Below are positions 59,276-64,000 of a stretch of DNA of 64,000 nucleotides, piece by piece. The stretch is taken from assembly GCA_023393455.1 (NCBI GenBank), contig JAEWLJ010000015.1, positions 124,001 through 188,000 on the forward strand. The letters run 5' to 3'. Origin of the DNA: Methanobacteriota archaeon (GTDB lineage: Archaea > Halobacteriota > Methanomicrobia > Methanomicrobiales > Methanoculleaceae). The number at the start of each line of letters is the position of its first letter. Position 1 is the stretch's first letter. Position numbers and translations under genes: made by a program. The notes under the pieces are model-generated. The model was not told the origin of the DNA. It did no database searches and saw only the letters and a program-made list of their open reading frames with translations.

Positions 59276-61009
59276 ATGGAGAACCACTCAAGGGTGACGA
59301 ACGTCGAGGTCGCGGCGATCCTCTACGAGGTCGCCACCCTCCTGGAGATCAAGGGCGTCCGGTTCAGGCCGCAGGCATACCGGCGGGCGGCGATGGCGGT
59401 CGAGGGCCTGCCGGAGCGTATCGCCGACGTCGCAGAGCGAGGCGAGCTCGAGGATATCCCCGGGGTGGGTCGGGCCATCGCCGAGAAGATCCACGAGATC
59501 GTCGAGACCGGCGATCTTGGGTATCTCGCCGCTCTCCGTGAGGAGCTCCCGGAGGGTGCACAACACCTCACCCGCGTTCCGGGGATCGGGCCGAAGAAGG
59601 CGATCGCCCTCTCCCGGGAACTCGGCGTCAGGACGGTCGCCGAGCTGGAGACGGCGGCAAAGGCCGGCCGGATCCGTGATCTCCCCGGGTTCGGTGAGAA
59701 GACCGAGGCGAACATCCTCGCGAGCATCCACGTGAGCCGGACGGCAGAGGGGCGCCGCCTTCTCGGGAAGATCCTCCCCGTCGCCCGGGAGATCGAGCGG
59801 CGGCTTGCCTCGCTTCCCGCCGTCGGGTGGGTGAGTCTCGCGGGGTCGATCCGCCGGAGGAAGGAGACGATCGGGGACGTCGATATCCTCGTGACCTCTC
59901 CCCGACCCGATGAGGTGATGGAGGCCTTCACCACCCTCCCCGGGGTCGAGCGCGTCCTCGTCCGGGGGCCGACGAAGACCTCGGTGGCGCTCTCGACCGG
60001 CATCCAGGTCGATCTCCGGGTGGTGGAGGACGAACACTTCGGGGCCGCCCTCCAGTATTTCACGGGCTCGAAGGAGCACAACATCGCTCTGCGGCGACTC
60101 GCGATCGCGCGGGGCTGGCGGCTGAACGAGTACGGGCTCGTCGATCTTGCGACCGGCCGGACGGTCGCGGGAGAGGACGAGGCCGGGATCTACCGCGCTC
60201 TCGGTCTCGCCTGGGTCGAGCCGGAACTCCGGGAAGACCGGGGCGAGATTGAGGCCGCCCGGGCGGGGACGCTCCCCGACCTCGTCGGCTACGATGCGAT
60301 CCGCGGCGATCTCCACGTCCACACCCGCTGGAGCGAGGGCGCTCATTCCATCGAGGAGATGGCGGACGCGGCACGGGCGCTCGGCTACGAGTACATCGCC
60401 GTCTGCGACCATGCCGAGAGCCTCCACGTCGCCCGCGGCCTCTCCCCCGCGCGCCTCGCCGACCAGATGCGCGAGATCGAGCGGATCAACCGCGAGAGCG
60501 ATGGGGAGTTCACCATCCTCACCGGCACCGAGTGCAACATCGGCATGGACGGCACGGTCGATCTCCCCGACAGCCTCCTCGCCGACCTCGACGTGGTGGT
60601 GGCGAGCGTCCACTCGGGGTTCAAGCAGTCCGAGAAGGAGATGACCGAACGGGTGCTCGCGGCGATGCAGAACGAGCACGTCGAGATCATCGGCCACCCG
60701 ACAGGCCGGATCCTCCTCTCCCGCGAACCCTACCGGATCGATCTCGCTACGATCTTCGACGCCGCGGCGGCACTCGGGGTCCTTATGGAGATCAACGCCT
60801 TCCCCGGGAGGCTCGACCTCTCCGACGTCAACGCCCGTTCAGCCCTTGAAGCGGGCGTCCGGTTCTCCGTCGCCTCGGACGCCCATCGCCGCGAGAACCT
60901 CCGGTGTATGGAGCTCGGGGTTGCGACCGCCCGGCGGGGGTGGCTCTCCACGAGCGATATCGCCAACACCCGGCCGCTTTCAGGGTTAAGAAGAGTTCTG
61001 CGCTCTTGA
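59276..61009 (+). CDS. polX: DNA polymerase X family protein with PHP domain
   Basis: The 577-residue protein fills gaps in DNA repair and has 3'-5' exonuclease or phosphoesterase activity through its PHP domain. Helix-hairpin-helix motifs are IPGVGRAIAEKI, VPGIGPKKAIAL and LPGFGEKTEANIL. The nucleotidyltransferase active site is GDVDILVTS (about 200-208) and a third Asp is in IQVDLRVVE. PHP motifs are HVHTRWSEG, VCDHAES, SVHSGF, GHPTGR and SDAHR. ATG 59276 follows CCGGTGAGCGTC, while the longer frame from 59162 lacks family residues. Confidence 0.93.
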   Translation: MENHSRVTNVEVAAILYEVATLLEIKGVRFRPQAYRRAAMAVEGLPERIADVAERGELEDIPGVGRAIAEKIHEIVETGDLGYLAALREELPEGAQHLTRVPGIGPKKAIALSRELGVRTVAELETAAKAGRIRDLPGFGEKTEANILASIHVSRTAEGRRLLGKILPVAREIERRLASLPAVGWVSLAGSIRRRKETIGDVDILVTSPRPDEVMEAFTTLPGVERVLVRGPTKTSVALSTGIQVDLRVVEDEHFGAALQYFTGSKEHNIALRRLAIARGWRLNEYGLVDLATGRTVAGEDEAGIYRALGLAWVEPELREDRGEIEAARAGTLPDLVGYDAIRGDLHVHTRWSEGAHSIEEMADAARALGYEYIAVCDHAESLHVARGLSPARLADQMREIERINRESDGEFTILTGTECNIGMDGTVDLPDSLLADLDVVVASVHSGFKQSEKEMTERVLAAMQNEHVEIIGHPTGRILLSREPYRIDLATIFDAAAALGVLMEINAFPGRLDLSDVNARSALEAGVRFSVASDAHRRENLRCMELGVATARRGWLSTSDIANTRPLSGLRRVLRS

Positions 61010-61011
61010 GG

Positions 61012-61467
61012 TTACCCGGCCACCTGCTCCTGTCTGGCGCCGATGATCTCCACGAGCTCGATATCGAACGTCAGGGGTTGTCCGGCGAGGGGGTGGTTTG
61101 CGTCCAGGGTCACGGTCGACTCCGTTACGTCGCTGACGACGACGATCGCCGCCCTGCCGTCCGGCTGCTGGACCTGGAGCTGTTGACCGGGTTCGGGGTT
61201 GATATCCTCGGGGAACTGTCCTCTCTCCACCGCGATGGTCATATCCTCGCGGTGCTGGCCGTATGCCTCTTCGGGTGAGATCGTCGCCGTCTTCGTCTCT
61301 CCCGGCTCCATGCCGACCACGGCGCGCTCGAACCCCGGGATGATCTGGCCGCTGCCGATGGTGAACTCAAGCGGCGTTTGTTCTTCCGACGTATCAAAGA
61401 CCGTCCCGTCGCCAAGTTTTCCGGTGTAGTGCACCTTTACGGTGTCGCCTTCTTTTGCCTGCGCCAT
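61012..61467 (-). CDS. FKBP-type peptidyl-prolyl isomerase (SlyD-like)
   Basis: The 151-residue protein has the FKBP core with an insert-in-flap domain (about 65-125) typical of archaeal and SlyD-type enzymes. KVHYTGKLGDGTVFDTS (11-27), SGQIIPGFERAVVGM (39-53), SPEEAYGQ and the C-terminal LTFDIELVEI are present. It accelerates proline isomerisation and may act as a chaperone. It lacks the His-rich tail of bacterial SlyD. The stop is only 2 bases from the convergent polX stop. Confidence 0.93.
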   Translation of the reverse strand: MAQAKEGDTVKVHYTGKLGDGTVFDTSEEQTPLEFTIGSGQIIPGFERAVVGMEPGETKTATISPEEAYGQHREDMTIAVERGQFPEDINPEPGQQLQVQQPDGRAAIVVVSDVTESTVTLDANHPLAGQPLTFDIELVEIIGARQEQVAG

Positions 61468-61614
61468 ACTGCATCACCGACGGGTGCGTTGTTATCGGTC
61501 TCTATTTATTCATGCCGGTGGGCCGCGATCAGCCGGATCTCGGGGGATTTGCCGGCGATAGTATCCCGGCCGGGATTACCTGAACCGCTCCGTCAGGCGT
61601 TGGCCCGCGGATCT

Positions 61615-62268
61615 TCACCGTCCGTCCTTGCGGACGGCGTGCAAGACCCCCATCACACCCATCACGTCGTATCCGGGCGTCCGCTCTATCTCAAAATCGT
61701 ACTGCTTTCCGATGTAGTCGAGGAGTCTCCGGTTCACCGGCCCTCCGATCGGGGGCACGTGGAGTTCCATCTCGATACGGCGCACCCCATCGAGGTCTTG
61801 TGGCCTGATCGACCACTCCGCGCCCTCGCAGTCGCACTTCAAGAAGTCGCAGCCCCCGGCCGCTGCGGCGAACTCCCCGAGGGTGCAGGTCGTCACGGCG
61901 AGCGTCTTCTTCCCCCAGGTTATCCGGGCGCTCTCCCCTGTCCCGAGCGCCCCGTCCACCACCTCGACACCGGCGCCGTTCCGCTCGACGTTCTCCCGGA
62001 GCGCCTCCGTGAGGATGGGCTCGACGGCCGTCACATGCCCCGAGCGGCGGGCTGCCCGGATCGAGAAGGCGCCCACGTTGGCCCCGAGGTCCAGAACAAT
62101 ATCGTCGGGCCGGATGTCGTCGAAGCGGTACTCGCCGACGACGTAGACGGCATCCGCCCCGGGCGGCATCCTCCGGAAGGCTACGCCGTCGTGTGTGGTG
62201 AAGAGGGGCGTCTTTGGGCCGGTGCCGTCTCCTCCGGTCTCTTCTCGATACATCGCGCTGGATAACAT
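61615..62268 (-). CDS. FkbM-family methyltransferase
   Basis: The protein has 217 residues from ATG 62268. It has SAM-binding VLDLGANVGAFSIRAAR, TAVEPIL, then LGEFAAAAGGCDFLKCDCEGAEW, the FkbM hallmark. The true start is uncertain. ATG 62253 is also possible, and a longer frame reaches 62334 but is Arg-rich and unlike the family. The family methylates sugars, lipids and other small molecules, so it may modify a glycan or lipid. It is divergent from the glycosyltransferase at 62548. Confidence 0.8.
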   Translation of the reverse strand: MLSSAMYREETGGDGTGPKTPLFTTHDGVAFRRMPPGADAVYVVGEYRFDDIRPDDIVLDLGANVGAFSIRAARRSGHVTAVEPILTEALRENVERNGAGVEVVDGALGTGESARITWGKKTLAVTTCTLGEFAAAAGGCDFLKCDCEGAEWSIRPQDLDGVRRIEMELHVPPIGGPVNRRLLDYIGKQYDFEIERTPGYDVMGVMGVLHAVRKDGR

Positions 62269-62461
62269 TGGGTTCTTCTCTATATGGGCATTTCTTCTTC
62301 TGTTCCGGCGGCGCGCTCTTTGGATCCGCATCACCTCCGGGCTCGGAGTCTCCTCATTTTATTAATCTCTTTTGCTCTCCTGTCATCGCCCTGCACCGTC
62401 TGAATCCGCATCTCGCTGGCAAATTCCGCTTAACGGACGAGATCTCACGGTAGAGAGATTA

Positions 62462-62502
62462 TTTTTATAAACATATATTTATTATAATTTACTCATATAT
62501 GT
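62462..62502 (+). promoter_or_regulatory. AT-rich promoter region of TreT-like gene
   Basis: This nearly GC-free stretch holds TATA-like boxes TTTTATAAAC, ACATATATTTA and CATATATG, 46-86 bases upstream of the ATG. Its base composition contrasts strongly with the GC-rich surroundings. A leader with GAGGGGGAG precedes the start codon. Confidence 0.55.
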
Positions 62503-62547
62503 CCTGTGCAGCAAGTCTCTGCGCTACCTTTGAGGGGGAGTTTTTCG

Positions 62548-63807
62548 ATGGCCTATATGGACGGAATAACCTGTATCTGCGACAACGGCCGGACGCTCGA
62601 GGACCACCGGCCTATCGTCGGTGACGACGTCATCTCCGGGATCTACCGCAAGGCAGCGGCGCTCCAGGGGAAGCGCATCCTTCACGTGAACTCGACCTAC
62701 CAGAGCGGCGGCGTGGCGGAGATGATCCTCTCGCTCGTTCCGCTCATGAACGACGTCGGGATCAGGACGCAGTGGAATATCCTGACCGGCGAGGGGGACT
62801 TCTTCGTCATCACGAAGAACTTCCACAACGCGCTCCAGGGGCAGGCGATACCCTTCTCGGACGCCGAGAAGGATCTCTATCTCAGGACGAACGAGTGCTT
62901 CTCCGGGCAGATGACGATCGACCACGACCTCGTGGTCATCCACGACCCGCAGCCCCTGCCGCTGATCCGGTTCTACGAGAAGACCCAGCCCTGGGTCTGG
63001 CGGTGCCACGTCGATCTCTCGAACCCGGACCCCGCCCTCTGGGAGTTCCTCAAGAACTTCGTTCTGGACTACGACCGGATGGTCATCTCGCACGACGAGT
63101 ACCGGCGCCGCGGGATGCCGATGGAGCAGTGGATCTGCCGCCCGGCGATCGACCCCCTCTCGGAGAAGAACCGCGACCTCACCGACGCGGAGATCGCAGG
63201 CCTCCTTGAGAAGTACAACGTGCCGACGGACAAACCGCTGATCACCCAGATCTCGCGGTTCGACAAGTGGAAGGACCCCGAAGGCGTCGTCGACGTCTTC
63301 CTCAAGGTGCGCGAGCACGTCGACTGCAGGCTGGTCCTCTGCGGGAGCATGGCCCCTGATGACCCCGAAGGCTGGGCGATCTACCGGAGCGTCGAGGAGA
63401 AGGCGCGGGAGTTCATCGAGACCGGCGACGTCATCCTGATCACCGCCGAAGACCACCTGCTCGTCAACGCCCTGCAGCGGGTCTCGTGCATCATCCTCCA
63501 GAAGTCGCTCCGGGAGGGGTTCGGTCTGACCGTCACCGAAGGGCTCTGGAAGGGGCGGCCGGTCATCGCGTCCCGGGTCGGGGGGATACCGCTCCAGATC
63601 CAGGACGGCGAGACCGGGTTCCTCCTCGATCCGACCGATACCGACGGGTTTGCCTGGAGGATCCGGGAGGTCCTCGAGAACCCGGAGATCGGGGAGCGGC
63701 TCGGCCGGGCGGGAAAAGAGTACGTCAGGCAGAACTTCTTGATCACCCGCCTCCTCTCCGACTACCTGGAGATGCTGAGCGCGGAGCTCGGCGTTCAGAA
63801 CACCTGA
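62548..63807 (+). CDS. treT: Trehalose synthase-like glycosyltransferase (TreT type)
   Basis: The 419-residue GT4-type retaining glycosyltransferase has HVNSTYQSGGVAEMILSLVPL (near 45-65), the acceptor-side motif DLVVIHDPQPLPLI, and SLREGFGLTVTEGLWKGRPVIAS, the E-x7-E donor motif. It matches the archaeal TreT/trehalose phosphorylase group, which makes trehalose from NDP-glucose and glucose. Trehalose would serve as a compatible solute. ATG 62548 is chosen after GAGGGGGAG. It stands in its own transcription unit. Confidence 0.82.
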   Translation: MAYMDGITCICDNGRTLEDHRPIVGDDVISGIYRKAAALQGKRILHVNSTYQSGGVAEMILSLVPLMNDVGIRTQWNILTGEGDFFVITKNFHNALQGQAIPFSDAEKDLYLRTNECFSGQMTIDHDLVVIHDPQPLPLIRFYEKTQPWVWRCHVDLSNPDPALWEFLKNFVLDYDRMVISHDEYRRRGMPMEQWICRPAIDPLSEKNRDLTDAEIAGLLEKYNVPTDKPLITQISRFDKWKDPEGVVDVFLKVREHVDCRLVLCGSMAPDDPEGWAIYRSVEEKAREFIETGDVILITAEDHLLVNALQRVSCIILQKSLREGFGLTVTEGLWKGRPVIASRVGGIPLQIQDGETGFLLDPTDTDGFAWRIREVLENPEIGERLGRAGKEYVRQNFLITRLLSDYLEMLSAELGVQNT

Positions 63808-63825
63808 TCAGAAGAGCATCTGCTT

Positions 63826-63890
63826 CGGGTGTGGTCGTGAAAGCGGCCCCACGGCCACACCCGTCCGGCAGATTCGTGTGGATTTTTTTT
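63826..63890 (+). terminator. Hairpin and oligo-T terminator of TreT-like gene
   Basis: CGGGTGTGGTCGTG (63826-63839) pairs with CACGGCCACACCCG (63850-63863) with one G-T, giving a 14-base stem. After a spacer comes a T8 run at 63883-63890. This is the clearest terminator in the window, starting 19 bases after the stop codon. The remaining sequence to 64000 holds no supported gene. Confidence 0.65.
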
Positions 63891-64000
63891 GGGGATCCGA
63901 TTTTTCAGAGGAGGCGCTTCGGGTCGGGTTGCCCGTCGCGCCTCCCGATGCAAGGGCAGACAGCAGAGGTGGCCGGTCGAACCCGGGCAGGAGTTTGCAG

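Noticed and set aside
59288..60697. 469-codon minus-strand frame opposite polX
   Set aside because: It is antisense to PolX, which has all catalytic motifs. The frame has no recognisable domain.
1..64000. CRISPR array, transposase, integrase or prophage
   Set aside because: No regularly spaced repeats with unique spacers and no related protein were seen. The 16-bp triplet at 321-368 has no spacers.

Overview
This GC-rich window looks like the chromosome of a methanogenic euryarchaeon of the order Methanomicrobiales, probably Methanoculleus or a close relative. That placement is an inference from gene content. The supporting genes are a formylmethanofuran dehydrogenase protein, an FmdE-family protein, deoxyhypusine synthase, diphthine synthase, the archaeal mevalonate cluster, archaeal ribosomal protein and RNA polymerase genes, and TATA-type promoters with either no leader or a GGAGGTGA-type ribosome binding site.

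Layout. 1-303 is the tail of an rRNA operon: a possible 23S 3' end, tRNA-Cys and 5S rRNA. 702-8213 is a mixed region with a fused FwdD-FwdB protein, two hemerythrin-domain proteins, an APC permease, an ACT-ACT-metallo-beta-lactamase protein, a flavodoxin-like protein and a TPR protein. 8305-14345 is a metal or metal-chelate uptake locus: a DUF364 fragment, FecCD permease, ATPase, binding protein, two tandem methyltransferases and a convergent FmdE protein. 15033-28311 is a long minus-strand superoperon (rps13-rps4-rps11-rpoD-rpl18e-rpl13-rps9-rpoN-tRNA-Pro-rpoK-eno-rps2-MEMO-mvk-ipk-fni-rnj-idsA-gltX) joining translation, transcription and isoprenoid precursor synthesis. It is preceded by tRNA-Ser.

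28533-33998 holds deoxyhypusine synthase, a GC-rich repeat element and an operon of five CBS-domain proteins. 34212-35627 is the conserved archaeal trio of Era-like GTPase, DUF2073 and zinc-ribbon protein. 35908-42953 holds a KamA-type radical SAM enzyme, an operon of three pilin-like surface proteins, a second radical SAM protein and a cis-prenyltransferase. 43023-45214 pairs a catalytically degenerate cis-prenyltransferase homologue with a PolX-like protein whose polymerase site is degenerate. 45358-49911 contains a DtxR-FeoA regulator overlapping feoB, a RecA-like protein without a P-loop, diphthine synthase and a duplicated DUF357 protein. 50133-54321 has a flippase-like membrane protein, a BFN-domain protein, hisE and nusA overlapping, a second copy of the repeat element, and a PAS sensor kinase without the expected phospho-acceptor histidine. 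54743-63807 has DUF432-mscS, a metallo-hydrolase, a SIMPL protein, two small tandem paralogues, a membrane protein, an intact PolX, an FKBP, an FkbM methyltransferase and a trehalose synthase-like glycosyltransferase.

The least explained features are the dispersed repeat (three copies), the CBS operon (18 CBS motifs by my count), the uptake locus with its attached methyltransferases and FmdE protein, and several paralogues that have lost catalytic residues (PolX, cis-prenyltransferase, histidine kinase, RecA-like). I see no CRISPR array, transposase, integrase or prophage. Only proteins were supplied as computed translations. rpoK and the tRNAs were read directly from the sequence, and start codons were moved where a ribosome binding site or promoter argued for it.
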